A stretch of 64,000 bases of DNA from Vreelandella malpeensis (GTDB lineage: Bacteria > Pseudomonadota > Gammaproteobacteria > Pseudomonadales > Halomonadaceae), in assembly GCF_020622355.1 (NCBI RefSeq), contig NZ_WHVL01000004.1:248001-312000 (forward strand). Reading direction: 5' to 3'. The position numbers and the translations under genes are program-made. This document shows, in pieces, positions 17,877 through 29,021 of the stretch (position 1 is its first letter; each line of letters begins with the position of its first letter). The notes beneath the pieces were generated by a model. That model worked only from the letters and a program-made list of their open reading frames with translations, did no database searches and was not told the origin of the DNA.

Positions 17877-19148
17877 ATGGCCTGGAATGAGCCTGGTGGT
17901 GGCAACCAGCACGACCCATGGAGCGGTGGTGGCCGACGCGGCAGCAGCGGCGACCGTGGCAACGACGATCGTGGCAACACGGGCGGCGGGGGTAACAACG
18001 GGGGAAACAACGGCGGCAACAATCAGGGGCCGCCGGACCTGGACGAGGCGCTGAAGAAGTTCCAGCAGAAGCTCAACGGCATGCTGGGCGGCAATGGCAA
18101 GCGCAGCGGTGGTGGCAACGGCGGTAACGGCGGTGGCAGCAAGCCGCGCAACGCCCTTGCGCTGCCGGCGCTGGTGCTGATCGTCGCGCTGGCGATCTGG
18201 GCGGCGATGGGCTTCTACCTGGTGGATCAGTCCGAGCGCGGAGTCGTACTGCGTTTCGGCGAGTACCAGGGCATCGTCGATCCGGGTTTGCAGTGGAATC
18301 CCCCCTTGATCGACGACGTGCGCATGGTCAACGTGACCCGCGTACGTTCGGTTTCCCAGACCCAGTCGATGCTGACCCGCGACGAGAACATCGTCGAAGT
18401 CGAGATCTCGGCTCAGTACCAGGTCTCCAATCCGAAGGACTTCGTGCTTAACGTACGCAACCCGGCGCTCTCTATCGAGAACGCGCTGGATTCGTCGCTG
18501 CGTCACGTGGTCGGCGGTACCGACATGATCGATATCCTGACCTCGGGCCGCGAGATTCTCGGCAGCTCCGTGGCCAGCCGCCTGCAGAGCTATCTCGACG
18601 CCTACGGCGCCGGCATCCGCCTGCAGACCATCAACATCGAGTCCACCTCGGCGCCGGCACCGGTTATCGATGCCTTCGACGACGTCATTCGTGCCCGCGA
18701 GGATCGTCAGCGCACCATCAACGAAGGCATGGCCTACGCCAACGCCATCATTCCGGCGGCGCAGGGTCAGGCGCAGCGCATCGTCGAACAGGGCCAGGGC
18801 TATCGCGAATCCGTCGTGGCCGAGGCCCAGGGTCAGGCCAACCGCTTCAACGCGCTGGTCGGCGAGTACCGCAACTCCCCCGAGATTATGCGTGAGCGTA
18901 TGTATCTGGATGCAATCGAAGAGGTCTTCGGCAGCACGCCCAAGGTCCTGCTGGACGTCAGCGAAAACGCCCCCTTGATGTACCTGCCGCTGGATCAGAT
19001 GCGCGGTGGCCAGGGCAGCAGTCGCCCGGCGAACGCCTCCAGCAGCGACGACGAGCAGATCGATCCATCGGTGCTCGAGACGCTGCGCAATACCCAGGGC
19101 AGCGGCGGCACGTCGAACAACGGCGGTATCCGCCGGGAGGGTCGCTAA
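17877..19148 (+). CDS. hflK: FtsH modulator subunit HflK
   Basis: HflK and HflC are SPFH/band-7 proteins that form a large cage around FtsH in the inner membrane and limit its proteolysis. The first 90 residues are extremely rich in Gly and Asn, broken by the conserved QGPPDLDEALKKFQQKL (50-66). One transmembrane helix (about 94-115) follows, then the SPFH domain (DQSERGVVLRFGEYQGIVDPG) and a coiled-coil region. The 423-aa length is typical. The stop abuts the hflC start with no gap. The Gly-rich part is only slightly longer than in E. coli. Confidence 0.96.
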   Translation: MAWNEPGGGNQHDPWSGGGRRGSSGDRGNDDRGNTGGGGNNGGNNGGNNQGPPDLDEALKKFQQKLNGMLGGNGKRSGGGNGGNGGGSKPRNALALPALVLIVALAIWAAMGFYLVDQSERGVVLRFGEYQGIVDPGLQWNPPLIDDVRMVNVTRVRSVSQTQSMLTRDENIVEVEISAQYQVSNPKDFVLNVRNPALSIENALDSSLRHVVGGTDMIDILTSGREILGSSVASRLQSYLDAYGAGIRLQTINIESTSAPAPVIDAFDDVIRAREDRQRTINEGMAYANAIIPAAQGQAQRIVEQGQGYRESVVAEAQGQANRFNALVGEYRNSPEIMRERMYLDAIEEVFGSTPKVLLDVSENAPLMYLPLDQMRGGQGSSRPANASSSDDEQIDPSVLETLRNTQGSGGTSNNGGIRREGR

Positions 19149-20051
19149 ATGATCAATAATCGCTCCCTGCTGATCGTCGGTGGCCTGGCCGCCGTGGCCT
19201 GGCTTGCCAGCAACACGCTCTACGTGGTCGATGAAACCCAGCGTGCGGTAAAGCTGCGCTTTGGTGAGGTCATCGAGGAGAACATCACCGCAGGTCTTCA
19301 CGCCAAGGTGCCGATCGCCCAGACGATCCGCAAGTTCGACACGCGCCTTCTGACGCTGGATACCGATACCAGCCGCTACCTGACCCTGGAGCAGAAGGCG
19401 GTGATCGTCGACTCCTACGTCAAGTGGCAGGTGGTCGACCCGACCCGCTACTACGAGGCGACCGCCGGCGACGAGATGATGGCGATTCGCCTCATCCAGC
19501 CACGTGTCGACGAAAGCCTGCGTAACGAGTTCGGTCGTTTGAACCTGCAGGAAATCATCGCCGAGCGTCGCGACGACCTGATGATCGGGCCCACCGAGGA
19601 GCTCGATCGGTTGATGCGCGATGAGCTGGGCGTGGCGGTGCGCGACATTCGCATCAAGCGGATCGATCTGCCCGAGGACGTCTCCGCGGCGGTCTTCCAG
19701 CGCATGCGCTCCGAACGTGAGCGCGAGGCGCGCGAGTGGCGTGCCCAGGGTCAAGAGGAGGCCGAGCGCATTCGTGCCAACGCCGACCGCCGCCGCCAGG
19801 TGCTTCTCGCCCAGGCCAACGAGCGCGCGGAAACACTGCGCGGTGAAGGCGACGCGGAAGCGGCGGCGATCTTCTCGGAGTCCTATGGCCAGGATCAGGA
19901 GTTCTTCGCCTTCTGGCGCAGCCTGAACGCTTACCGCTCGAGCTTCTCGGGAGATGGCAACATGCTGGTGCTGGAGCCGGACAGCGACTTCTTCCGCTAC
20001 CTGCGAAGCCCCGACGGCGCCGCAACCGAGGCGGCAAGCGATCAGGAGTGA
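19149..20051 (+). CDS. hflC: FtsH modulator subunit HflC
   Basis: Partner of HflK. The 300-aa protein has an N-terminal membrane helix (about 5-22), the SPFH domain (VDETQRAVKLRFGEV, GLHAKVPIAQTIRKFDTR), the conserved DIRIKRIDLPEDVS stretch, then a long charged helix rich in Arg/Glu/Ala that forms the cage wall. It directly follows hflK and is followed by a terminator, closing the nnr-hflC run. Confidence 0.96.
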   Translation: MINNRSLLIVGGLAAVAWLASNTLYVVDETQRAVKLRFGEVIEENITAGLHAKVPIAQTIRKFDTRLLTLDTDTSRYLTLEQKAVIVDSYVKWQVVDPTRYYEATAGDEMMAIRLIQPRVDESLRNEFGRLNLQEIIAERRDDLMIGPTEELDRLMRDELGVAVRDIRIKRIDLPEDVSAAVFQRMRSEREREAREWRAQGQEEAERIRANADRRRQVLLAQANERAETLRGEGDAEAAAIFSESYGQDQEFFAFWRSLNAYRSSFSGDGNMLVLEPDSDFFRYLRSPDGAATEAASDQE

Positions 20052-20123
20052 TCCTTTCGGATGCGCCCCGCCGTTTCAGGACGACGGGGTTCATCTGGCC
20101 GACAAACGTGTTAGACTTAATTG

Positions 20124-20148
20124 AACCGGGCGTTCGCCCGGTTTTTTT
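20124..20148 (+). terminator. Rho-independent terminator after hflC
   Basis: An 8-bp perfect stem AACCGGGC / GCCCGGTT with a GTTC loop is followed directly by a run of Ts. It separates the hflXKC block from hisZ-purA, so hisZ needs its own promoter in the roughly 80 bases that follow. Confidence 0.88.
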
Positions 20149-20230
20149 GTGGCCCCCATTCGGCGACCCTGCGTTCACGCGGGCGATTTCAGCGCGTTCG
20201 GGGCCTTCATCGTCTTGCAGGATTGTTGAC

Positions 20231-22716
<2,486 letters not shown>

Positions 22717-22719
<3 letters not shown>

Positions 22720-22750
22720 TGTCGCAAGGGTAGTGATGTCGCAAAGGTAG
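22717..22750 (+). repeat. 17-bp tandem duplication at the purA stop
   Basis: TGATGTCGCAAGGGTAG is followed at once by TGATGTCGCAAAGGTAG, with one difference. The first copy begins with the purA stop codon. It looks like a recent slippage or duplication event. Confidence 0.85.
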
Positions 22751-22755
22751 TACAC

Positions 22756-22781
22756 AACGCCGCCGGTTTTCCGGCGGCGTT
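22756..22781 (+). terminator. Hairpin between convergent purA and cobO
   Basis: A perfect 11-bp stem AACGCCGCCGG / CCGGCGGCGTT with a TTTT loop. No T-run follows on either strand, but its place between two convergent genes suggests a bidirectional terminator. Confidence 0.6.
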
Positions 22782-22800
22782 CTGCGTTCTGCGTTCTGCG
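22780..22800 (+). repeat. Three tandem TTCTGCG heptamers
   Basis: Three exact copies of TTCTGCG in a row directly follow the purA hairpin and end nine bases before the cobO stop. Confidence 0.85.
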
Positions 22801-22808
22801 TTGGCGGA

Positions 22809-23408
22809 TCAGTAATCGATGCCGCGCCGCGCCTTCACGCCCGCGTTGAAAGCATGGCGAACCTCCTGCATTTCGGTGACGGTATCCGCCATGCCGATCA
22901 GCTCGCGGTGAGCGCTGCGCCCGGTGATGATCACCGTCTGCTCCGGCGGACGGTTTTCGAGCGCGCGTTTGACTCGCTCGATGTCGAGATAGCCGAACTT
23001 GAGCATGTAGGTGATCTCGTCGAGCACCACCAGGTAGGTCTCGGGGTCCGCGAGCATGCGCTCGGCGTCCTGCCATACCGCCAGACACGCCTGCGTGTCG
23101 GCCTCGCGGTCCTGGGTCTCCCAAGTGAAGCCGGTGGCCATGACCACGACCTCGAGATTGGGGTCGTCCTCGAGCCGGTTGCGCTCGCCGCACTCCCAGA
23201 GGCCCTTGATGAACTGCACCACGCCCACCTTGTAGCCGTAGCCGAGCGAGCGGGTCACCGTGCCCCAGGCGGCGGTGGTCTTGCCCTTGCCGTTGCCGGT
23301 GTTGACCAGCAGCAGCCCACGCTCCTGGTCGGCGCGGGCGACCTTTTCGTCGACGTGGGTCTTGAGTCTCTCCATCGACGCCTTGTGGCGGCTGTCACGA
23401 TCGCTCAT
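22809..23408 (-). CDS. cobO: Corrinoid adenosyltransferase (BtuR/CobO type)
   Basis: This enzyme moves the adenosyl group of ATP to the reduced cobalt of a corrinoid, making adenosylcobalamin or its precursor. The 199-aa product has the P-loop GNGKGKTT (38-45), WGTVTRSLGYGYKVGVVQFIKG and the Walker B-like VLDEITYMLKFGYLD. AAGGAAA precedes the ATG. It stands alone between purA and yajQ with no other cobalamin genes nearby, so it may serve salvage as in E. coli (btuR) rather than full synthesis. Confidence 0.93.
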   Translation of the reverse strand: MSDRDSRHKASMERLKTHVDEKVARADQERGLLLVNTGNGKGKTTAAWGTVTRSLGYGYKVGVVQFIKGLWECGERNRLEDDPNLEVVVMATGFTWETQDREADTQACLAVWQDAERMLADPETYLVVLDEITYMLKFGYLDIERVKRALENRPPEQTVIITGRSAHRELIGMADTVTEMQEVRHAFNAGVKARRGIDY

Positions 23409-23542
23409 GAACGTTTCCTTGTGTTGAAAAACTTCAAGGTTAAGGGATGACGCCAGGCGTTTGCACGCCCGGGGCGAACCGGATTAGCCGAGGCGGCCTG
23501 GCTGCTCTAGAATGGCAGCCTGACTCTCGTTAAGGAAAACCC

Positions 23543-24028
23543 ATGCCGTCATTCGATATCGTCTCCGAATTCGACCGTCACGAAGCCGCCAACGCCGTGG
23601 ATCAGGCCAATCGCGAGGTCGGCACGCGCTTTGATTTCAAGGGGGTGGACGCAAGCTTCGCCCTCGAAGGAGAAACCGTGGCCCTGGAGGCCGAGGTGGA
23701 CTTCCAGCTCAAGCAGATGCTTGAGGTGCTGCGTGGCCGGCTGATCGCCCGCGGCATCGATGCACGCTGCATGGAGGTCAAGGACCCGGAACTTTCCGGG
23801 GTCAAGGCGCGCCAGAGCGTGGTACTGCGCCAGGGGCTCGACGCCGCCCAGACCAAGGACATCGTCAAGCGCATCAAGGCGAGCAAGCTCAAGGTGCAGG
23901 CGCAGATCCAGGGCGAGAAGGTGCGCGTTACCGGCAAGAAACGTGACGATCTGCAAAGCGTCATGGCGCTTCTGCGCGGCGAGGAAGGCCCGGACCTGCC
24001 GCTGCAGTTCGACAACTTCCGCGATTGA
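23543..24028 (+). CDS. yajQ: YajQ-family nucleotide-binding protein
   Basis: A 161-aa YajQ (DUF520) protein with two ferredoxin-like folds. It starts with the family signature MPSFDIVSEFDRHEAANAVDQ, followed by TRFDFKG, and ends in VRVTGKKRDDLQ and LPLQFDNFRD. In Xanthomonas and Pseudomonas, members bind cyclic-di-GMP, but whether this one does cannot be read from sequence. It is a single gene. TAGAAT about 25 bases upstream may be a -10 box. Confidence 0.93.
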   Translation: MPSFDIVSEFDRHEAANAVDQANREVGTRFDFKGVDASFALEGETVALEAEVDFQLKQMLEVLRGRLIARGIDARCMEVKDPELSGVKARQSVVLRQGLDAAQTKDIVKRIKASKLKVQAQIQGEKVRVTGKKRDDLQSVMALLRGEEGPDLPLQFDNFRD

Positions 24029-24045
24029 TCACTCGTCCCCGGGCC

Positions 24046-24076
24046 TTGAAACGCCGGGGACCGCCTCGTCTATACT
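24046..24076 (+). promoter_or_regulatory. Possible sigma-70 promoter for pepN
   Basis: TTGAAA (24046-24051) and TATACT (24071-24076) are separated by 19 bases, slightly longer than ideal. The -35 lies in the loop of a hairpin formed by GTCCCCGG and CCGGGGAC. Confidence 0.35.
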
Positions 24077-24133
24077 GATCGTTTCACGTCACCGCGTTCG
24101 ATGGAAAACTGTTCGATGGAAAAGGAGCCATGC

Positions 24134-26761
24134 ATGTCCGATCCGCAGCCGGTCTATCTAAGCGACTACCAGCCGCCCGATTACCTCGTGACCCATACCG
24201 AGCTGACGTTTGATCTCGACCCCACCGCTACCCGCGTGAAGGCCCGCCTGCACATCGAGCGCAACCCCGCCGCCGCCCTGAGTGCCCCACTGGTGCTCGA
24301 TGGCGAGAACCTGACGCTCGTGTCGCTCGGCCTCGACGGCACCGCGCTCGAGGAGCGCGACTACGTCGTGAGCGACACCACGCTTCGCATCGAGCATGTG
24401 CCCGAGCGCTTCTGCCTCGAAAGCGAGGTCGAGATCGACCCGAACAGCAATACCGCCCTGGAAGGGCTCTACCGCTCCAGCGGCATGTACTGCACCCAGT
24501 GCGAGGCCGAGGGCTTTCGTCGCATCACCTACTATCCGGACCGCCCGGACGTGATGGCGACCTTCAAGGTGACGGTGATCGGCGATCCGGCCCGTGAGCC
24601 GGTGCTGCTCGCCAACGGTAACCGGGTAGAGCAGGGCGAGCGTGACGGACGCCACTTCGCGGTGTGGGAAGATCCGCACCCCAAGCCCTGTTACCTTTTT
24701 GCCCTGGTGGCGGGCGATCTCTGCAAGACGAGTGACCGCTTCACCACCCAGAGCGGGCGCGAAGTGGCGCTCGAGATTTGGGTGGAAGAGGAGAACCTGG
24801 ACAAGACTGGCCACGCCATGGCCTCGCTCAAGCGCGCGATGGCCTGGGACGAGACGACCTACGGGCGCGAGTACGATCTCGACCTGTTCATGATCGTGGC
24901 GGTCAACGACTTCAACATGGGCGCGATGGAGAACAAGGGGTTGAACATCTTCAACTCCGCAGCGGTGTTGACCCATCCCGACACCGCCACCGACGCCGCC
25001 TTCCAGAACGTCGAGGGCATCGTTGCCCACGAGTACTTTCATAACTGGTCCGGCAACCGGGTGACCTGCCGCGACTGGTTCCAGCTCTCTTTGAAGGAGG
25101 GCTTCACCGTCTTTCGCGACCAGTGCTTCTCGGCGGACACCAACTCCGCGCCGGTCAAACGCATTCAGGACGTGTCGTTCTTTCGCACCGCCCAGTTCGC
25201 CGAGGATGCCGGCCCCACGGCGCACCCGGTACGCCCGGATCACTACATCGAGATCACCAACTTCTACACCCTGACCATCTACGAAAAGGGCGCGGAAGTG
25301 GTACGCATGCTGTGCAACCTGATCGGCTGGGAAGCGTTTCGCCGCGGCGCGGATCGCTACTTCGAGCGCTTCGATGGCTGCGCTGCCACCATCGAGGATT
25401 TCGTCGGCTGCATGGAGGACGCCTCCGGCGAGCGCCTCGATCAGTTCATGCGCTGGTACTCTCAGGCGGGCACGCCGGAGGTCGATGCCTTCGGCGAATA
25501 CGATTACGTGCACGGCGAGTACCGCCTGACCCTTCGCCAGCGCACGCCGGCAACGCCGGGCCAGAACGAGAAGCTGCCGCTGCACGTTCCCGTGCGCCTG
25601 GGGCTCGTCGGCACCAAATCCGGCCAGGATCTGACCCTGACCCTCGACGGCGAGTCGCTCGGCAAGGAGGGCGTCATTCATCTGCGCCAGGCGGAGCAGA
25701 CCTTCGTGTTCGAGAACGTCGCCGAGGCGCCGGTGCCCTCGCTCTTGCGCGGCTTTTCCGCGCCCGTGCTGCTCCACTACCCCTATTCGCGTGAAGAGCT
25801 CGCCTTTCTGCTGACCCACGACAGTGACGGTTTCAACCGCTGGGACGCCGGGCAGCGCCTCTCCATGCTGGCGTTGGACGACTTGATCGCCGCTCACCGC
25901 AACGGCGTGGAGAAGGTCATGGATACCCGGGTCGTCGAGGCGTTTCGCACGCTGCTCGATGGTGAGGTGAGCGACAAGGCGGTGCTTGCCGAGATGCTCA
26001 CGCTGCCGACGGAAGCCTACATCGCCGAGCAGCAGCGCATCGTCGACGTGGACGCCATCCACGCCGCCCGCGAGTTCATGCGCCAGTCACTGGCCGTGGC
26101 CCTGCGTGACGAGTTCATCGCCACCTACGAGGCCAATGCAAGCGATGAGCCCTACGCGCCCACGCCGGAGCAGATTGCCACGCGCAGTCTCAAGAACGTG
26201 GCGCTGGCTTACCTGATGGCCATCGAGGACGCCAAGGGTCTTGAGCTGTGCCAGGCACAGTTCGCTGCAGGGCGCAACATGACCGATGTGCGCCAGGCCT
26301 TGACGCTGTTGGTGCACAGCGATCGCCAGGATCTGGCGGCGCCGGCGCTCAAGACCTTCGGCGAAAAGTGGGCACACGACTCGCTGGTGATGGATCAGTG
26401 GTTCACGGTGCAGGTCACAAGGCCTCAGCCGGACGTGCTCGAGCGCGTCGAATATCTGATGGACCATCCGGCGTTTTCGATCAAGAATCCCAACAAGGTG
26501 CGCGCGCTGATCGGCGCGTTCACCCAGAACCGGGTGAACTTCCATCGCCTGGACGGCCAGGGCTACCGACTGCTCGCCGACGTGGTGATCGAACTCAACC
26601 GCCTGAATCCGGAGATCGCCGCGCGGCTGATCACGCCGTTGACACGCTGGCAGCGTTTCGACGAGAGCCGTCAGGCTCTGATGCGCCAGGAGCTTGCGCG
26701 TATCAAGAAGGAGCCGCTGTCGTCCAACGTCTACGAAGTGGTGGAGAAAGCGCTGGCCTGA
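24134..26761 (+). CDS. pepN: Aminopeptidase N (M1 family)
   Basis: A zinc metallo-aminopeptidase with broad specificity that trims peptides in the cytoplasm. The 875-aa product has the substrate-anchoring GAMEN (263-267) and the zinc site HEYFHNW with H299, H303 and E322. Its C-terminal half is the helical M1 domain of enterobacterial PepN. The ATG at 24134 lies six bases after AAAGGAG; ATGs at 24101 and 24116 are less well placed. It is 33 bases upstream of the lipid kinase gene on the same strand. Confidence 0.97.
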   Translation: MSDPQPVYLSDYQPPDYLVTHTELTFDLDPTATRVKARLHIERNPAAALSAPLVLDGENLTLVSLGLDGTALEERDYVVSDTTLRIEHVPERFCLESEVEIDPNSNTALEGLYRSSGMYCTQCEAEGFRRITYYPDRPDVMATFKVTVIGDPAREPVLLANGNRVEQGERDGRHFAVWEDPHPKPCYLFALVAGDLCKTSDRFTTQSGREVALEIWVEEENLDKTGHAMASLKRAMAWDETTYGREYDLDLFMIVAVNDFNMGAMENKGLNIFNSAAVLTHPDTATDAAFQNVEGIVAHEYFHNWSGNRVTCRDWFQLSLKEGFTVFRDQCFSADTNSAPVKRIQDVSFFRTAQFAEDAGPTAHPVRPDHYIEITNFYTLTIYEKGAEVVRMLCNLIGWEAFRRGADRYFERFDGCAATIEDFVGCMEDASGERLDQFMRWYSQAGTPEVDAFGEYDYVHGEYRLTLRQRTPATPGQNEKLPLHVPVRLGLVGTKSGQDLTLTLDGESLGKEGVIHLRQAEQTFVFENVAEAPVPSLLRGFSAPVLLHYPYSREELAFLLTHDSDGFNRWDAGQRLSMLALDDLIAAHRNGVEKVMDTRVVEAFRTLLDGEVSDKAVLAEMLTLPTEAYIAEQQRIVDVDAIHAAREFMRQSLAVALRDEFIATYEANASDEPYAPTPEQIATRSLKNVALAYLMAIEDAKGLELCQAQFAAGRNMTDVRQALTLLVHSDRQDLAAPALKTFGEKWAHDSLVMDQWFTVQVTRPQPDVLERVEYLMDHPAFSIKNPNKVRALIGAFTQNRVNFHRLDGQGYRLLADVVIELNRLNPEIAARLITPLTRWQRFDESRQALMRQELARIKKEPLSSNVYEVVEKALA

Positions 26762-26794
26762 AGGTGCCTATAACCCAAGGAAAGGAATACGTCG

Positions 26795-27754
26795 GTGAGC
26801 GACTCACGAAAGCGTTATTTGCTGATTGTCAACGGAAAGTCCTCCAGCAATCCGGAGCTGCGCGAAGCGGTGCAGAGCGCTCGTGACCGGGGTTTCACGA
26901 TCACCGTGCGAGCCACCTGGGAAGGTGGGGACGCGGCGGAGTTCGCCGAAAAGGCGTTCAGCGAAGGCTTCACCCACGTGATCGCCTGCGGTGGCGATGG
27001 CACGGTGAACGAAGTGGTTAACGGCCTGATGCGCGTGGCTCACGACCAGCGTGCAGCGCTGGGTATCGTGCCGCTGGGCAGCGCCAACGACTTCGCGACC
27101 TCGGTAGGCTTGCCGCTTGCGCCGGGTGCCGCGCTCGAGGCGGCGCTGGAGCTCCGAGCGCACCCGATCGACGTGGTGCGCCTGACGGCCGAATCCGGCG
27201 ATGAGCAAGCCATCAGCTACTACGTCAACATGACCACCGGTGGCTTCGGCGCCGAGGTCACCTCTTCCACCCCCAAGATGCTCAAGCGCATGCTGGGCGG
27301 CGGGGCGTACTCCCTGATGGGGGCACTCAAGGCATGGCGCCACAAGAGCTATCGCGGCACCCTGCACTGGCAGGAGCGCGAAGAAAGTGCTTCGCTCTTG
27401 CTGCTGGCGCTGGGCAACGGCCGCCAGTCCGGGGGGGGGCAGGTGCTGGCGCCGCGCGCCAAGCTCGACGATGGGCGACTCGACGTGCTGCTGGTCAAGG
27501 ATTTCTCATCGGTATGGGAGCTTCCCACGCTGGTGGGCGAGCTGCAGGATTTTCCCAGTGAAGGACGCTACGTCCACTACTTCACCGCGCCGAAGCTGAC
27601 CGTGACCACCCGGCCTGACGACGAGCCCTGGCCCTTGACCCTGGATGGCGAGCCGCGTCGCCACGAGCGCTTCACCGTCGAGGTGGTGCCGCTGGCGCTT
27701 GGCGTGCTGCTGCCCGAAGAGTGCGCGCTGCTGTCCGCCAACGACCGCCATTGA
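26795..27754 (+). CDS. yegS: YegS/DagK-type lipid kinase
   Basis: A 319-aa member of the diacylglycerol kinase catalytic family, closest in style to E. coli YegS, which phosphorylates phosphatidylglycerol in vitro. The nucleotide site GGDGTVNEV (66-74), GIVPLGSANDFA and TGGFGAEV are visible. The C-terminal half is the beta-rich YegS/DAGK domain. The GTG at 26795 follows AAGGAAAGGA. The true lipid substrate is not known. A lipoprotein gene follows after 55 bases. Confidence 0.9.
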   Translation: MSDSRKRYLLIVNGKSSSNPELREAVQSARDRGFTITVRATWEGGDAAEFAEKAFSEGFTHVIACGGDGTVNEVVNGLMRVAHDQRAALGIVPLGSANDFATSVGLPLAPGAALEAALELRAHPIDVVRLTAESGDEQAISYYVNMTTGGFGAEVTSSTPKMLKRMLGGGAYSLMGALKAWRHKSYRGTLHWQEREESASLLLLALGNGRQSGGGQVLAPRAKLDDGRLDVLLVKDFSSVWELPTLVGELQDFPSEGRYVHYFTAPKLTVTTRPDDEPWPLTLDGEPRRHERFTVEVVPLALGVLLPEECALLSANDRH

Positions 27755-27763
27755 GCGCAAGCA

Positions 27764-27786
27764 TGATCGATCGACCATGTCGATCA
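27764..27786. repeat. Inverted repeat upstream of the lipoprotein gene
   Basis: TGATCGA and TCGATCA arms are separated by nine bases in the 55-base gap between the lipid kinase and the lipoprotein gene. It could be a binding site or a weak hairpin; no T-run follows. Confidence 0.35.
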
Positions 27787-27809
27787 AGAGACAAACGAAG
27801 GAGCGAGTG

Positions 27810-28703
27810 ATGACAAACCGTGTATGGATACCCCTGCTGGCGAGCTTGGCACTCGTGCTGAGCGCTTGCAGCGAGCCCGAGGAGGACCCGAACGTCGACC
27901 TCGGCGAGCAGGAGAGTTCGGTGGCCGATGACGAGGTGATCCAGAACGAGCAGGCGCCTGCCGCCGCCGAGAACGCCGCCGACATGCCGGAGCCCGCCGA
28001 GATCGAGGATGACGTCGAGGCGCGTCAGGCCGCAGAAGAGTTGGAACAGGCCGAGGCGCTGGACGCGCAGAACGCCGAGAGCGAGCCGATGACGGGCGAG
28101 GAGGTCCAGGCCGATGAGGAGACGCTGGCCGCCGACCCCGAAGAGGCGCTCAGCGAAGAAAGCGCCATGCCCGGCGAAACCACTCGTTCCGATGTGGACG
28201 ACGTGATCGCCGAGACCGAGCGGCGATTCGAGGAGGCCCAGCGTCAGCTCGACCAGCAGTTCCAGGAGGTCGAGCGCCAGAGCGACGAGCTCGATCCCGT
28301 GGAGTCCACGCAGTTCTCCGACGACTGGGAGGTGGAAAGCAGCTTGCCGGAAAGCGCCCGCCGCGAACCCCAGGGCGGAGCGCTCGACGTCGATGAGCTG
28401 ATCGAGGACACCGAACGGCGCTTCGAGCAGGCCCAGCGGCGCCTCGACGAGCAGTTTCAGGAGCTTGAGCGCGAATCCAGCCAGGCAGGCGATAATGCCG
28501 TTCTCGAGCCCAATAGCACCGTTTCGGAGTCCGCCTCTTCGCAGGCGCAGGACGCTGATGCAGCAAGCGAGACGACCGCTACCGGCGTTGTGCGCACGCT
28601 CGACGACGAGGCATCAGGCGCGTCCGGGCAAGAGCAAGGTCAGGCGCAGGAAGATGCGTCAAGCGCAGGCGACACCCGTGAGCGCTCGAGCATCGAACCC
28701 TAG
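27810..28703 (+). CDS. Acidic lipoprotein with two coiled-coil repeats, unknown function
   Basis: I do not recognise this 297-aa protein. It has a lipoprotein signal with lipobox LSAC (Cys20) and Ser next to the Cys, so outer-membrane sorting is expected if it is a true lipoprotein. The mature part is very rich in Glu, Asp, Gln and Ala and poor in aromatics. Two 32-residue copies of one helical unit stand out: DVDDVIAETERRFEEAQRQL onward (about 129-160) and DVDELIEDTERRFEQAQRRL onward (about 193-224). Each continues with a FQE(V/L)ER turn and is likely a coiled coil. The rest is probably disordered. AAGGAG precedes the ATG. A strong terminator follows. Confidence 0.8.
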   Translation: MTNRVWIPLLASLALVLSACSEPEEDPNVDLGEQESSVADDEVIQNEQAPAAAENAADMPEPAEIEDDVEARQAAEELEQAEALDAQNAESEPMTGEEVQADEETLAADPEEALSEESAMPGETTRSDVDDVIAETERRFEEAQRQLDQQFQEVERQSDELDPVESTQFSDDWEVESSLPESARREPQGGALDVDELIEDTERRFEQAQRRLDEQFQELERESSQAGDNAVLEPNSTVSESASSQAQDADAASETTATGVVRTLDDEASGASGQEQGQAQEDASSAGDTRERSSIEP

Positions 28704-28718
28704 GCGCGCAGGCAATAA

Positions 28719-28745
28719 AAAGGCCCGCATGTGCGGGCCTTTGTT
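28719..28745. terminator. Terminator shared by the lipoprotein and cold-shock genes
   Basis: An 11-bp stem AAAGGCCCGCA / TGCGGGCCTTT has a 2-base top and a T-rich end (TTTGTTT). On the minus strand the same hairpin is followed by TTTTTATTG. It can stop transcription from both convergent genes. Confidence 0.85.
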
Positions 28746-28756
28746 TCGCGAGCCGA

Positions 28757-28960
28757 TCAGGCGACGCGAATGTTTGACGCCTGAAGGCCTTTCTTGCCTT
28801 GCGTTACTTCAAAGGTGACTTTCTGACCATCCTGCAGGGTCTTGAAGCCTTCAGCCTGAATCTCTGAGAAGTGCGCAAAAAGGTCGTCGCCGCCGTCATC
28901 GGGTGAGATGAAGCCGTAACCTTTGGTGTCGTTGAACCACTTGACGGTACCAGTTGCCAT
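28757..28960 (-). CDS. CspA-family cold-shock protein
   Basis: A 67-aa single cold-shock domain that binds single-stranded RNA and DNA. RNP1 KGYGFI (13-18) and RNP2 DLFAHFSEI (26-34) are both present. The start [11 protein letters not shown] is the family beginning, with AAGGA upstream; a longer frame starting at 29023 is untranslated leader. Which paralogue it is (CspA, CspD or CapB-like) cannot be decided, and cold induction cannot be inferred from the protein alone. Confidence 0.95.
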   Translation of the reverse strand: MATGTVKWFNDTKGYGFISPDDGGDDLFAHFSEIQAEGFKTLQDGQKVTFEVTQGKKGLQASNIRVA

Positions 28961-29021
28961 CTTTCGTATCCTTAACGTGCTTAGGTAATAGGCGGACAAC
29001 CTCGTGTTTGCCCACAAATTC

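Noticed and set aside
17877..18150. Gly/Asn-rich start of hflK as a foreign or frameshifted segment
   Set aside because: A Gly-rich N-terminus with the conserved QGPPDLD motif is normal for HflK.
17853..19754. A 633-codon open frame antisense to hflK and hflC
   Set aside because: Crosses the boundary of two certain genes and only reflects the GC-rich third positions.
24158..26062. A 634-codon open frame antisense to pepN
   Set aside because: Shadow of pepN; no ribosome site or conserved motif.
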